Below are positions 50,872 through 59,488 of a DNA stretch of 60,557 nucleotides, in pieces. The first letter of the stretch is position 1, and every line of letters begins with the position of its first letter. This stretch comes from Bacillota bacterium (GTDB lineage Bacteria; Bacillota; JADQBR01), in contig JADQBR010000073.1 of NCBI GenBank assembly GCA_016278515.1, forward strand, positions 1 to 60,557, in the 5' to 3' direction. Below the pieces are notes generated by a model. The model had not been told where the DNA came from. It worked only from the letters and a program-made list of their open reading frames with translations, and did not search any database. Made by a program: the position numbers and the translations under genes.

Positions 50872-51954
50872 CTATTTCATCTCAGGTGGAATGAGACGAT
50901 CGGGAACCTCCACATCAATTTCTTCTAGATATCTTACAACGCCAGGATGTAAAGGCGCAACAGCATTATTAACTAGATTCTCGGGAGTGGTCAGCTTGGC
51001 TCCGGGATAGACTTGGATAAGCTTATCCACGTTTTCAAAGATAGCCTTAGCTATGCCATAAGCAGTTTCCTCCGGCATATCCTTATGCACGCCTACGGTG
51101 TTCCAAACAGCAATAGTAGTTACAGCCTCATCCTGCCCCTCATAGCTTCCCGCAGCCAGTTCCATCTTATTGTAATACGGCAGCTCCGACACAACACTTT
51201 CTACTTCACTATCGGAGAAATTGATAATTTCAATGTCATGGGTAGTGGCCAAGTCCATCACTGACGAGGTAGGAGCACCTACGGACCAGATACCAACATC
51301 GATCACACCGTCACGGAGGCCTTGAGTATTTTCAGCAAAAGATAAACGGAATACTTCAAAATCATCGTAGGTTATACCCACTGCACCTAGTACTCCATTA
51401 GCCATTGTCTCAGTACCGCTCCCCGGAGCACCTACCGAAACCTTCTTTCCTTTTAAACCCTCTATAGTTTGAATACCGCTATCTTTTAGGGTAACAACGT
51501 GCTGTACATTGGGGTACATTTCAATAAGCGTACGCAGTCCCAGTTTTTCTTTGAAGGGTTCTTCACCATTAATTGCCTTAAATACTACATCGTTCATCAT
51601 TAGGGCTAATTGAGTTTGGCCACTTTCAAGTAAGCGGGCATTTTCCACAGAGGCACCTGTAACTTCAGCTGCTGCTTCTATTCCTTGGACATTCTTATTA
51701 ATGATGTCTGCCAAAGTACCGCCATAAGGGTAATAAGTCCCCCCTGTGCCGCCTGTTGCAATTGAAATTCTTTCTACTGATCCGGAATTATCCTCGCTGG
51801 TACTATCTTCATTTGCATTACCGTTGTCGGCAGTTTCTTCGCTAGCAGATTCGTTATTACCTCCAGAACAACCGGCAATGATAAAAGTAAATGTGAAAAT
51901 CATCAATACTAAGAAGATTAGCTTCGTTCCTTTGCTCATATGTTTAATTAACAA
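50872..51954 (-). CDS. TAXI-family TRAP substrate-binding lipoprotein
   Basis: About 360 residues. Signal peptide with lipobox FIIAGC, an acidic linker (SASEETADNGNANEDS), then the TAXI signature RISIATGGTGGTYYPYGGTLADIINKN, with VSVGAPGSGTETMANGVLGAVGI later. It captures the substrate for the fused permease. TTG at 51954 with GGGGGT upstream is favoured over longer starts. A leader of about 200 bases separates it from a sigma-54 promoter at 52181. Confidence 0.9.
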   Translation of the reverse strand: MLIKHMSKGTKLIFLVLMIFTFTFIIAGCSGGNNESASEETADNGNANEDSTSEDNSGSVERISIATGGTGGTYYPYGGTLADIINKNVQGIEAAAEVTGASVENARLLESGQTQLALMMNDVVFKAINGEEPFKEKLGLRTLIEMYPNVQHVVTLKDSGIQTIEGLKGKKVSVGAPGSGTETMANGVLGAVGITYDDFEVFRLSFAENTQGLRDGVIDVGIWSVGAPTSSVMDLATTHDIEIINFSDSEVESVVSELPYYNKMELAAGSYEGQDEAVTTIAVWNTVGVHKDMPEETAYGIAKAIFENVDKLIQVYPGAKLTTPENLVNNAVAPLHPGVVRYLEEIDVEVPDRLIPPEMK

Positions 51955-52180
51955 TGTAATTACCCCCTTGTTTTTAATTATCTTGGAATTGGAAAACAAT
52001 CATCAATGCATCATTCAGTTACAGATAAGATCACCTCCTATTGAATTGCTAGGCGTCTTGCGCTCATATAAATTTTACTATTATGACTATTCGGTAATAA
52101 ATATCTTTTACCTTCCATTTATTGGTACTTTTAAGAATATTTTGGAATATTATCTATTTTGTCAATTTAGAAAATATACA

Positions 52181-52196
52181 AGCAACAATTATGCCA
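52181..52196 (-). promoter_or_regulatory. Sigma-54 promoter of the TAXI-TRAP operon
   Basis: TGGCATAATTGTTGCT on the minus strand, a full consensus match. It lies about 227 bases upstream of the TTG start. No clean AATGC-N6-GCATT site was seen upstream. Confidence 0.8.
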
Positions 52197-52232
52197 ATTA
52201 AATGTAGTGCTTATCTCATCTAGAAAAAAATA

Positions 52233-52260
52233 AAAAAGCCTTAAGCAATAAAGGCTTTTT
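52233..52260 (-). terminator. Terminator of the CAP-domain gene
   Basis: AAAAAGCCTT and AAGGCTTTTT form a perfect 10-bp stem with an 8-nt loop, flanked by A/T runs so that it can act in either direction. It separates the CAP remnant from the TRAP promoter. Confidence 0.8.
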
Positions 52261-52388
52261 CCATCTTAGCGCCACATGGGAATTAACATCAATGCAACTC
52301 ATAAAACATTTAATGCCAATATTTTACTGCTAACCCGCACCATGGTATATTTTGGGGGAATCCTGTCGGTATTAGACGCCTGCGCAAA

Positions 52389-52776
52389 TTACTTTGGTTT
52401 ACCGGAAAACAATTGTGTAATCATTAAACCATAAGGTCCGCCTTCCTTAACACCTATCCCAATATTGGTAAATTTAGCATTTAAAATATTGGCTCGGTGC
52501 AGGGACGAATTCATCAGATCCTTATGAGCGTCTTGGACACTTGAATTACCTGCCAGGTTTTCTCCTACATAGACATATTTGACACCAAAATGGTCCATCA
52601 TATCGGCAGTACTGCCATACGTTGGCGAATTATGGCTGAAGTAGTTATTATCTATCATATCTTGAGACTTAATGCGCGCCACACTAACTAACTGCAGCAG
52701 GATTTTGGGTACAAGAAATTAGCAGGACTGTTAACAAAGCCATCACTAATAGCAACACAGAAAGTTTTTTCATCAT
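52389..52776 (-). pseudogene. CAP/SCP-domain lipoprotein, internally deleted
   Basis: Two pieces of one gene. The first (ATG 52776, stop 52684) is a lipoprotein signal, MMKKLSVLLLVMALLTVLLI then SC and a few residues. The second (52389-52682, shifted one frame) is a CAP domain: ARIKSQDMIDNNYFSHNSPTYGS, YVGENLAGN, LHRANILNAKFTNIGIGV and GLMITQLF, ending normally. The linker and first helix of the domain (LINxxR...LSxVA) are missing. A deletion with frameshift explains it. A GTG at 52682 could restart translation, but without export. Confidence 0.8.
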
Positions 52777-52915
52777 AACAACTATTCCCCTTTTCAAAAA
52801 GCTATAATTTAACCTAACTTTAGTATTTGAGAATAGCGTAATGATATGGTGGTAATATATGGGTATGAATGGATACAGCCGGGAATAATCCCCGGCTGCT
52901 AAAATACCATCTCGT

Positions 52916-53236
52916 TTACTCTACCTTTACAGCTGTACCGGATGCAGTCACCATCAACATATTACCGGATTGCCCCAACACCTCGTAATCAATATCCACG
53001 CCAACTACTGCGTTTGAGCCTAATTCTTTTGCTCTTATTTCCAATTCCCTTAAGGCATCCTCACGTGCTTTAATAAGTTCTCCCTCATAAGAATCCGACC
53101 TTCCACCAAAGAAATTAGTCAACCCAGCAGCAATATCTTTGATTGCGTTAACACCGGTAATAACTTCTCCAAAGATTACCCCTTTGTACTCAGTAATCTT
53201 CTTTCCCTCTACATTAGGTGTGGTAGTAACTATCAT
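52916..53236 (-). CDS. YbjQ/UPF0145 family protein (second copy)
   Basis: A 106-residue paralogue of the gene at 16427: [57 protein letters not shown] and ending [15 protein letters not shown]. Closer to the standard YbjQ pattern than the first copy. ATG follows GGGGGGATG. Function unknown. It lies between the CAP remnant and repeat H. Confidence 0.9.
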   Translation of the reverse strand: MIVTTTPNVEGKKITEYKGVIFGEVITGVNAIKDIAAGLTNFFGGRSDSYEGELIKAREDALRELEIRAKELGSNAVVGVDIDYEVLGQSGNMLMVTASGTAVKVE

Positions 53237-53313
53237 TTTTCATCCCCCCGAATTATTATATCTATATAACTTATGTCAGTCTTATTATAGACGTAATATC
53301 AACCAAAAAGATC

Positions 53314-53459
53314 CATTCAACTCGAGAACCGTTAGCAAAACTCTTAGCAACTTGTTGCTTTAGAGTTTTGGATATGCCCCCTGCGAGTATAGCAAAACTC
53401 TTAGCAACTTGTTGCTTTAGAGTTTTGGATATGCCCCCTGCGGGTACCCCAAATTCAAC
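53314..53459 (-). repeat. Stop-codon-associated palindromic repeat, copy H (146 bp, two modules)
   Basis: Two 57-bp modules. The TAA of the thiolase remnant (53461-53463) is adjacent to the edge. This copy is 26 kb away from copy G but has the same structure. Confidence 0.95.
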
Positions 53460-53460
53460 T

Positions 53461-53658
53461 TTAGGAGGATATATTTTCTACAATTGTGGTGATACCTTGG
53501 CCGCCGCCAATGCAGAGACTGGTTAACCCGTAGCGGCTGCCCCGCTCTTTCATTTCATAGAGTAGTTTTGTCATCAGGATAGCTCCCGTAGCACCAAGCG
53601 GATGTCCCAAAGCTATGGCTCCGCCATTAACGTTGGTGATCCTTTCATCCAGACCCAA
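53461..53658 (-). pseudogene. Acetyl-CoA acetyltransferase (thiolase) remnant
   Basis: The last 65 of about 390 residues of a thiolase: [21 protein letters not shown] holds the catalytic GHP motif and [16 protein letters not shown] the catalytic-Cys loop CxGGGxG. The part with the nucleophilic Cys is missing; the frame is closed just upstream, 26 bases after the hydroxyacyl-CoA dehydrogenase stop. Thiolase commonly follows that gene, so this was probably an intact operon partner that lost its 5' five-sixths. Confidence 0.88.
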
Positions 53659-53684
53659 CTCCCCAGGTCATTAGCAAAACAGAA

Positions 53685-54554
53685 TTATTCACTATAGTCG
53701 TAGAAGCCTTTTCCTACTTTTCTACCCCATTCTTTCTTAACATACTTCTCCACTATGGTGGGACTGGGCATATCTGCTTTGTCTCCGGTTTCTAAGAAGT
53801 GTTCCATAGAAATGTGGTATGCCAGGTCAACTCCAGTCAGATCCATCAATTTAAAGGGACCCATTGGGTGGCCCAAGGCATTTTCCACTGCCATATCAAT
53901 ATCCTCAGCACTGGCAATACCTTGGTCCAGCAGGTACACCGCTTCCCGGTTAAGGTATCCCAGCAGATAGTTAACCAAGAAACCGCGAATTTCTTTTTGT
54001 AAAAGCACTGGAATCTTCTCCATACGCCGCGACAATTCCATGGTTATTTCAGCAGTCTCATCAGAAACATGGGGGCCCTTCACTACCTCCACCAGTTTCA
54101 TCACCAATGCCGGGTTAAAAAAGTGCATATTTACCACTTTATCCGGCCGGTTGGTGACATCGGCGATCTTCGAGCTGACAATATAGGAACTATTAGTAGC
54201 AAGAATAGTCTCCGGCTTGCATATTTGGTCCAGTTGGGAAAATAATTTCCTCTTTAATTCCATTTTTTCCGTTGCAGCCTCAATGACAAAATCCGCATCC
54301 TTAGCTGCCTCAGCCAAACTAGTACTGAAAGAGATGTTTGCCTTGACATTTTGAGCTTGCTCTTCGGTCAATCTGCCCTTTTTCACCCTTCCTGGAAGGT
54401 ACTGAGCAACGAAAGCCTCCGCCTTTTTTAACTGTTCTTCAGATACATCGGTACAGATAACTTTAAAACCAGATATAGCTGCTCTCAGAGCTATCTGATG
54501 TCCCATGTTTCCTGCACCAATAACACAGATATTTTTAATATGATCAACGTTCAT
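53685..54554 (-). CDS. 3-hydroxyacyl-CoA dehydrogenase (3-hydroxybutyryl-CoA type)
   Basis: A 289-residue single-domain enzyme: NAD-binding GAGNMG at 13-18, VCTDVSEEQLKKAE, DFVIEAATEKMELK, ATNSSYIVSS, the catalytic-His segment MHFFNPALVMKLVEVVKGP and FKLMDLTGVDLAY. It oxidises 3-hydroxyacyl-CoA to 3-ketoacyl-CoA, acting on crotonyl-CoA after hydration. ATG at 54554 follows GGGGGAA. A sigma-54-like promoter lies 39 bases upstream. The adjacent thiolase is broken. Confidence 0.92.
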   Translation of the reverse strand: MNVDHIKNICVIGAGNMGHQIALRAAISGFKVICTDVSEEQLKKAEAFVAQYLPGRVKKGRLTEEQAQNVKANISFSTSLAEAAKDADFVIEAATEKMELKRKLFSQLDQICKPETILATNSSYIVSSKIADVTNRPDKVVNMHFFNPALVMKLVEVVKGPHVSDETAEITMELSRRMEKIPVLLQKEIRGFLVNYLLGYLNREAVYLLDQGIASAEDIDMAVENALGHPMGPFKLMDLTGVDLAYHISMEHFLETGDKADMPSPTIVEKYVKKEWGRKVGKGFYDYSE

Positions 54555-54592
54555 TATTTATTCCCCCTAAATATTTTCTATTACGGTATTTA

Positions 54593-54608
54593 TGCAAAAT
54601 TACTGCCA
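54593..54608 (-). promoter_or_regulatory. Sigma-54-like promoter of the hydroxyacyl-CoA dehydrogenase gene
   Basis: TGGCAGTAATTTTGCA on the minus strand keeps GG and GC at the right spacing, with G for Y at one position. It sits in the 64-base gap after livF of cluster 2. Confidence 0.65.
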
Positions 54609-54618
54609 TTAAAAATTG

Positions 54619-55338
54619 TTATGCTCCTAGATATGCTTTTCTCACTACATCGTCTGTTATCAATTGATTGCTGGGCCCTTCCATGATGATACTTCCGCTT
54701 TCTAAGACATAACCACGGCCAGTAATTTTCAGAGCCATATTGGCATTCTGTTCTGATAGGAAAATGGTAGTTCCCATTTCATTGATTGCCTTTACCTTAT
54801 CTGCAATGTTTTTCACTATCAACGGCGCAAGTCCTATGGACGGTTCATCCAACAACAGCAGTTCAGGATCAGACATTAAGGCCCGGGCTATGGCTAGCAT
54901 CTGCTGCTCCCCGCCGCTTAAAGTTCCGGCCATCTGTTCTTTCCGCTCTTTTAGTATTGGAAAAAGCTCTTGTACCTGACCAATACTACGTTTTATTCCC
55001 TTGTGATCCCGCCGCCTTATATAGGCTCCCATCATTAAATTTTTATGTACCGACAGCTGTGGAAAGAGGTGCCTTCCCTCGGGACAAAGTGACAGGCCTA
55101 ATTTGACTATTTTATCCGCTGACATCCTGTTTGTCTGCCTTCCTTTAAACTCCACCGTGCCTTGGCAGGGCTTCAATATACCGGCAATGGTTCGAAATAG
55201 TGTGGTTTTGCCGGCACCATTGCTTCCCAATAAGGACACAAAATCTCCTTTTTTAATTTCCAGGGACACACCCCTGATAATCACTGAGTTTCCAAAATTA
55301 GTAGCTACATTTCTCAATTTAAGCAATGTGCTCACCAC
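54619..55338 (-). CDS. livF: Branched-chain amino acid ABC transporter ATP-binding protein (LivF, cluster 2)
   Basis: A 239-residue LivF-type ATPase: LLGSNGAGKTTLFRTI, signature LSGGEQQMLAIARALM, Walker B LLLDEPSIGLAP, LSEQNANMALKITGRGYVLESG. It starts with GTG and overlaps livG by 20 bases. It is the last gene of the second Liv-type cluster. Confidence 0.92.
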   Translation of the reverse strand: MVSTLLKLRNVATNFGNSVIIRGVSLEIKKGDFVSLLGSNGAGKTTLFRTIAGILKPCQGTVEFKGRQTNRMSADKIVKLGLSLCPEGRHLFPQLSVHKNLMMGAYIRRRDHKGIKRSIGQVQELFPILKERKEQMAGTLSGGEQQMLAIARALMSDPELLLLDEPSIGLAPLIVKNIADKVKAINEMGTTIFLSEQNANMALKITGRGYVLESGSIIMEGPSNQLITDDVVRKAYLGA

Positions 55339-56083
55339 CCAGATAGGCTTCTATCACTGCAGGATTACAGCTGATTTCTTCGGGAGGGCCTTCAGCAATC
55401 TTTTCCCCGTAATTCAAGACAACAATTCGATCTGCCAAATCCATCACCATACGCATTTTATGCTCAATGAGACAGACCGTAATCCCCCTCTCTTTCAGCC
55501 TCAGAATCAGCTCCATAATACCGTCGGTTTCATCCTGAATAATGCCCGCAGTTGGCTCATCCAGCATCATAATCTTAGGGTCGCTCATTAAAGCCACACC
55601 GATGGCCAAACGTTTTTGGGCTTCTTGGGTAAGAGTGGACACAAAATGATAGGCATATTCCCGCATACCAATGAATTCTAACGCTTCCATCACCTTGGCT
55701 TCAGTTTCTTCCTTTTCTCGCCGCCAACGGGAACTGTGCAGCAGCGCGTCCCAAAAACCTGTCCGTGTTCGCACTCGATAACCGATAGCAAGATTATCCA
55801 TCACCCGCAGTTCATCAAACAAAGTAGTGGTTTGAAAGGTGCGGGCAATCCCTCTTTCAGCCATTGAGTGGGGCTTCAAACCGGTAACATCTTCTTCCTC
55901 CAGAAAAACCTTTCCTGAAGTTGCCGGCAACATACCACTGATCAAGTTAAAAAGGGTGGACTTCCCGGCACCGTTTGGCCCGATTATGGCTAGAATCTCA
56001 CCTTCGGCTAAGTCAAAACTTATATGATTGTTTGCTACAAGACCATCAAAGTGTTTCGTTAGCTTTTCTACTTTTAGCAGCAT
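55319..56083 (-). CDS. livG: Branched-chain amino acid ABC transporter ATP-binding protein (LivG, cluster 2)
   Basis: A 254-residue LivG-type ATPase: KLTKHFDGLVANNHISFDL, Walker A GPNGAGKST, GIARTFQTTTLFDELRVMDNL, signature region TLTQEAQKRLAIGVAL (no LSGGQ, as in some LivG), Walker B IMMLDEPTAGI. ATG at 56083 follows GGGAGGTG. Overlaps livM by 38 bases. Confidence 0.92.
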   Translation of the reverse strand: MLLKVEKLTKHFDGLVANNHISFDLAEGEILAIIGPNGAGKSTLFNLISGMLPATSGKVFLEEEDVTGLKPHSMAERGIARTFQTTTLFDELRVMDNLAIGYRVRTRTGFWDALLHSSRWRREKEETEAKVMEALEFIGMREYAYHFVSTLTQEAQKRLAIGVALMSDPKIMMLDEPTAGIIQDETDGIMELILRLKERGITVCLIEHKMRMVMDLADRIVVLNYGEKIAEGPPEEISCNPAVIEAYLGGEHIA

Positions 56084-57083
56084 TTTGACCAGCACCTCCC
56101 CCTCTTATTCCTCCGAAATAATCCTTGATCTTTTGGTAGAGACGCGTAAAGACTCCCACCAAACCCCTGGGAAAGAAAATAATTGCCATGATTAATATCA
56201 ATCCAAAAATAGCCAAACGGTATTCTCCCAAAGAATACATATACTCCATAAGAAATGTTACTAAAACAGCTCCCACAATGGGACCGGCCATGGTCGCCAC
56301 ACCGCCGATAATCACATAGGCAAGCCAGAAAAAAGTCAGGTTAGAACCGGCCACAGTAGGACTAACGCCGCCCATCAATACTGCATAAATGCCCCCGGTC
56401 ATACCCACCAAAAAGTTGGTAACAACAAAAGACAGCAGTTTAGTAGTGAAGGTATTAATACCCACTGCCTCGGCCAGAACCTCATTATTTCGTACAGCCA
56501 TAAAGCTTAGTCCCTGCAGTGAATTTACCAAACGGTAAATGATAAAAAGAAACAGTAGCAGGAAGAATATCACTAAATAGTACTGATTAGTCTGACTGGT
56601 AAAGCTTAATTCTCCAATGAAAGGAATCGGAATGGGCGTGGGCTTGGGAATGCCCAGAATCCCAGTTGCGCCCTTGGTTATTTCAATCCAGCTTCCGGCA
56701 ACTATAAAGACAATCACCCCAAAACAAAGGGTGCTGATAGCAAAATAATGCCCCCGAGTGCGAAGTGTCAACAGGCCAATGAAGAGACCAATAAACGCTG
56801 CAAATGCGCCGGCCAATGGCAGCGCTAACCAAAATGAAAGGCCGGCTTTGGTGGTTAATGCTAAAGAATAAGCACCAAGGCCAAAAAAACCGGCATGAGC
56901 CAATGATGCCTGACCTGTGTAGCCCAAAATTAAATTTAGACTAAGAGCTGCCATTGCCCAGGTCAAGGCGGTAATCATTATTTGGATATAATAACGACTG
57001 GATATTACCAATGGGAATGACAGAGCTGCAATGAGCAAGAGCAAATATAGCCAATTTTGTTTGAGGAATTTGTTATATTTCAT
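56046..57083 (-). CDS. livM: Branched-chain amino acid ABC transporter permease (LivM, cluster 2)
   Basis: A 345-residue permease: LILGYTGQASLAHAGFFGLGAYS, RNNEVLAEAVGIN loop, YVIIGGVATMAGPIVGAVLV. A Gly-rich polar tail (GGIRGGGAGQNAAKSRK) extends past the family core. ATG overlaps the livH stop (TGATG-type junction). Confidence 0.9.
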   Translation of the reverse strand: MKYNKFLKQNWLYLLLLIAALSFPLVISSRYYIQIMITALTWAMAALSLNLILGYTGQASLAHAGFFGLGAYSLALTTKAGLSFWLALPLAGAFAAFIGLFIGLLTLRTRGHYFAISTLCFGVIVFIVAGSWIEITKGATGILGIPKPTPIPIPFIGELSFTSQTNQYYLVIFFLLLFLFIIYRLVNSLQGLSFMAVRNNEVLAEAVGINTFTTKLLSFVVTNFLVGMTGGIYAVLMGGVSPTVAGSNLTFFWLAYVIIGGVATMAGPIVGAVLVTFLMEYMYSLGEYRLAIFGLILIMAIIFFPRGLVGVFTRLYQKIKDYFGGIRGGGAGQNAAKSRKANETL

Positions 57084-57946
57084 CAGTTAGACTCCTTCCC
57101 AAACAATCCGGTGGGTTTTATCGCTAGGATTAACACCAATGCTCCAAAAGCAAAAACATCTTTATAGGCAGCAGAAATGAATCCACCACCCAAGGACTCA
57201 ACCAATCCCAAAATATACCCTCCAAGAATTGCGCCCTGCATGCTGCCCAACCCTCCCAGAATAATGATTACGAAAGCTTTCATCACCAGTAAAGCACCCA
57301 TAGTAGGAGTAATCATAAAAATAGGCGCCATCAATGAAGCCGCAGCAGCGGCGAACGCCGATGAGATAGCAAAGGTCATTGAAGAAACCCAGTTAACATT
57401 AATGCCCACCAGTTGGGCTCCTTCGCGGTCTTGAGCTACCGCTTCGATAGTGGTGCCGTGAATCGTCTTTTTGATAAAAAGCTGTAGCAGTATAATCATT
57501 ATTACAGCAGCAACTATTACTATTAACCGTTGCTGGGTAGTTGTAATACCCAAAAGGTGTACCGTATCGGGATACGGGTGAGGAATACGCTTGGCACTGG
57601 TGCCCCAGACAACCGCTACAGAATTCTCTAGTAGTATCAGTAAGCCGATGGCGGAAATAAACATGTTGATGTGTGGTTGACCAATGAGTGGACGGTAAAC
57701 AAACCGTTCCACCAGCATTCCTACAACCCCCAATATCACCATCGAGGATATCACCGCTGCCCAAAAACCAAACTGATAAAGAGAGATTAAAAAGAATGTT
57801 ACATAGGCTCCCAACATGTATAGATTGCCATGAGCGAAATTGGGAACATGTAAAATACCAAAAACCAAAGTCAAGCCCAAAGCTACCATTGCATAGGTAC
57901 TTCCGAGCATTATTCCATTAAATACTTGCTGCAAAAAAAGTTCCAT
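57083..57946 (-). CDS. livH: Branched-chain amino acid ABC transporter permease (LivH, cluster 2)
   Basis: A 287-residue permease: LQQVFNGIMLGSTYAMVALGLTLVFGILHVPNFAHGNLYMLG, the GTTIEAVAQDREGAQLVGINVN loop and FVIIILGGLGSMQGAILGGYILG. ATG at 57946 is used; a slightly longer start is possible. It follows a strong hairpin after the binding-protein gene. Confidence 0.92.
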   Translation of the reverse strand: MELFLQQVFNGIMLGSTYAMVALGLTLVFGILHVPNFAHGNLYMLGAYVTFFLISLYQFGFWAAVISSMVILGVVGMLVERFVYRPLIGQPHINMFISAIGLLILLENSVAVVWGTSAKRIPHPYPDTVHLLGITTTQQRLIVIVAAVIMIILLQLFIKKTIHGTTIEAVAQDREGAQLVGINVNWVSSMTFAISSAFAAAAASLMAPIFMITPTMGALLVMKAFVIIILGGLGSMQGAILGGYILGLVESLGGGFISAAYKDVFAFGALVLILAIKPTGLFGKESN

Positions 57947-58038
57947 AGGTAACCACACCCTTTAGTATCTTTTTATGTACCGGTAAACAACTTCTACCGG
58001 CAAAATCTTGGTGTTCACTTTAAGGGGCCGGATTAGAA

Positions 58039-58075
58039 ATTTGCCCCCCACCCCACACGGGAACGGGGGGCAAAT
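58039..58075 (-). terminator. Attenuator-like hairpin between livK and livH (cluster 2)
   Basis: ATTTGCCCCCC and GGGGGGCAAAT form a perfect 11-bp stem, followed on the minus strand by TTCTAATCC. It sits 6 bases after the binding-protein stop. Like cluster 1, it should favour livK over the permease genes. Confidence 0.7.
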
Positions 58076-58080
58076 ACTAT

Positions 58081-59403
58081 CTACTCATCAATTTTCATCA
58101 GCTCAATTTGGCCTACTTGAGAAACTCCTTTTATCTCGTCAAGTACATCTTGAGAATCCGTCCACCAAACATAATTTAACGGCGTAGTATATTCTCCATT
58201 ATCATCAATCCTCTGGACGCCGCCAAAACCGTGAATCGCTCCCCGTGGGCCCATACTAAACATTTCCGCCGGATACTCCTCCCCGGTAAGCGGGAAAACT
58301 TTGGGAAATGCCTCTCTGATAGCTTTGGGGTCATCCACGCTGCCCGCTTCCTCCATGGCCGCTGCAAGGGCATGGATAGCTGTATATTCCCAAACAGCCT
58401 CCCAGGTGTTAATAACGCCGTACTTTTCTTCATACCCTTTCTTAAACTCTTGAGCAAACTCTGTACCCACATCTGCTGTTGCAGGGACACCCATGACGCC
58501 GTGCATCAAATCGGTGCCACCTAAAATCTTGGCAACGTGATCCTGTTTTGCCTGGTCTACAAGCAGAATAGGTCCTTTATAACCAAGGTCCCGTGCCTGC
58601 TCTACCACTAATGCCGTAGGTTCAGATGGTCCGCCAACTAATAGGAAATCCGGGTTGGTAGCGAGAGCTGCACTTAACTGGGTGGAATAATCCGTTTCAG
58701 TGTAATAATTGGCCGGCTGGTCTGCAACTATCTTACCGCCCTTGTGTTCCCATACTTCACGAAAGGCTTCACGCCACTCATCGCCGTAACCGCCCAAAGT
58801 GACCAGCATGGCACCATTACGCCACCCTTCGTTCCAGGCTATATCTGCAAATGCCTCTACGTAAATCAAAAATGAAGGTGGAATTCGTACCGTTAAATCA
58901 TTATCCAGGTGAAGAATTGCAGGAGTACTACTGTAAGCCATCATCAGGAATTCATTGTCCGGTTCTGAATTAATATCCATCAACGGAGCAATGGAAGTAA
59001 ACACTGGGTTAAAAATGGCCGGTACGTCAAGTTGATCGCGCATCCTGCGAGCGTTATTAATGGTTTGAGTCGGGTCTGCCTGATCGTCCATGGCTTCTAA
59101 TCTAAAAGTATACTTTTGACCGTCAATGGTAATGCCGCCATTGCTATTTATATGCTCAATACCATACTCAATACCGTTGACATTATCCTTACCGTATTGT
59201 GCTGCAGGTCCACTCAATGGTCCGGTGAAGCCGATAACCACTTCTATTGGCTCTTTCTCCACCTTGTCAACTGCTTTTGCGTCATCGGCCTGCTCCTGCT
59301 CCGGGGCTTTTGGCTCTTGGTCCGTACTGCCGCAAGCTGCAGCAAACATCAATAAACCTGTTATCAGCAATGCAAATGTTCCCAGTTTTAAAACATTTTT
59401 CAT
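58081..59403 (-). CDS. livK: Branched-chain amino acid ABC transporter substrate-binding lipoprotein (LivK-type, cluster 2)
   Basis: A 440-residue binding lipoprotein: lipobox LLMFAAAC, acidic linker (STDQEPKAPEQEQADDAK), then VVIGFTGPLSGPAAQYGKDNVNGIEYGIEHINSNGGITIDGQKY and QTINNARRM. It differs enough from cluster 1 that a different solute is likely. ATG at 59403 follows AAGGGGG. It lies downstream of the alcohol dehydrogenase, separated by an inverted repeat. Confidence 0.92.
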   Translation of the reverse strand: MKNVLKLGTFALLITGLLMFAAACGSTDQEPKAPEQEQADDAKAVDKVEKEPIEVVIGFTGPLSGPAAQYGKDNVNGIEYGIEHINSNGGITIDGQKYTFRLEAMDDQADPTQTINNARRMRDQLDVPAIFNPVFTSIAPLMDINSEPDNEFLMMAYSSTPAILHLDNDLTVRIPPSFLIYVEAFADIAWNEGWRNGAMLVTLGGYGDEWREAFREVWEHKGGKIVADQPANYYTETDYSTQLSAALATNPDFLLVGGPSEPTALVVEQARDLGYKGPILLVDQAKQDHVAKILGGTDLMHGVMGVPATADVGTEFAQEFKKGYEEKYGVINTWEAVWEYTAIHALAAAMEEAGSVDDPKAIREAFPKVFPLTGEEYPAEMFSMGPRGAIHGFGGVQRIDDNGEYTTPLNYVWWTDSQDVLDEIKGVSQVGQIELMKIDE

Positions 59404-59488
59404 TAATAATCCCCCTTTTTCATAATTTTCTAACACTTATTCAGAGAGTTAAACTTTTGTTTTTTTTCTCGTCTCTCGCCTCCTTTTT

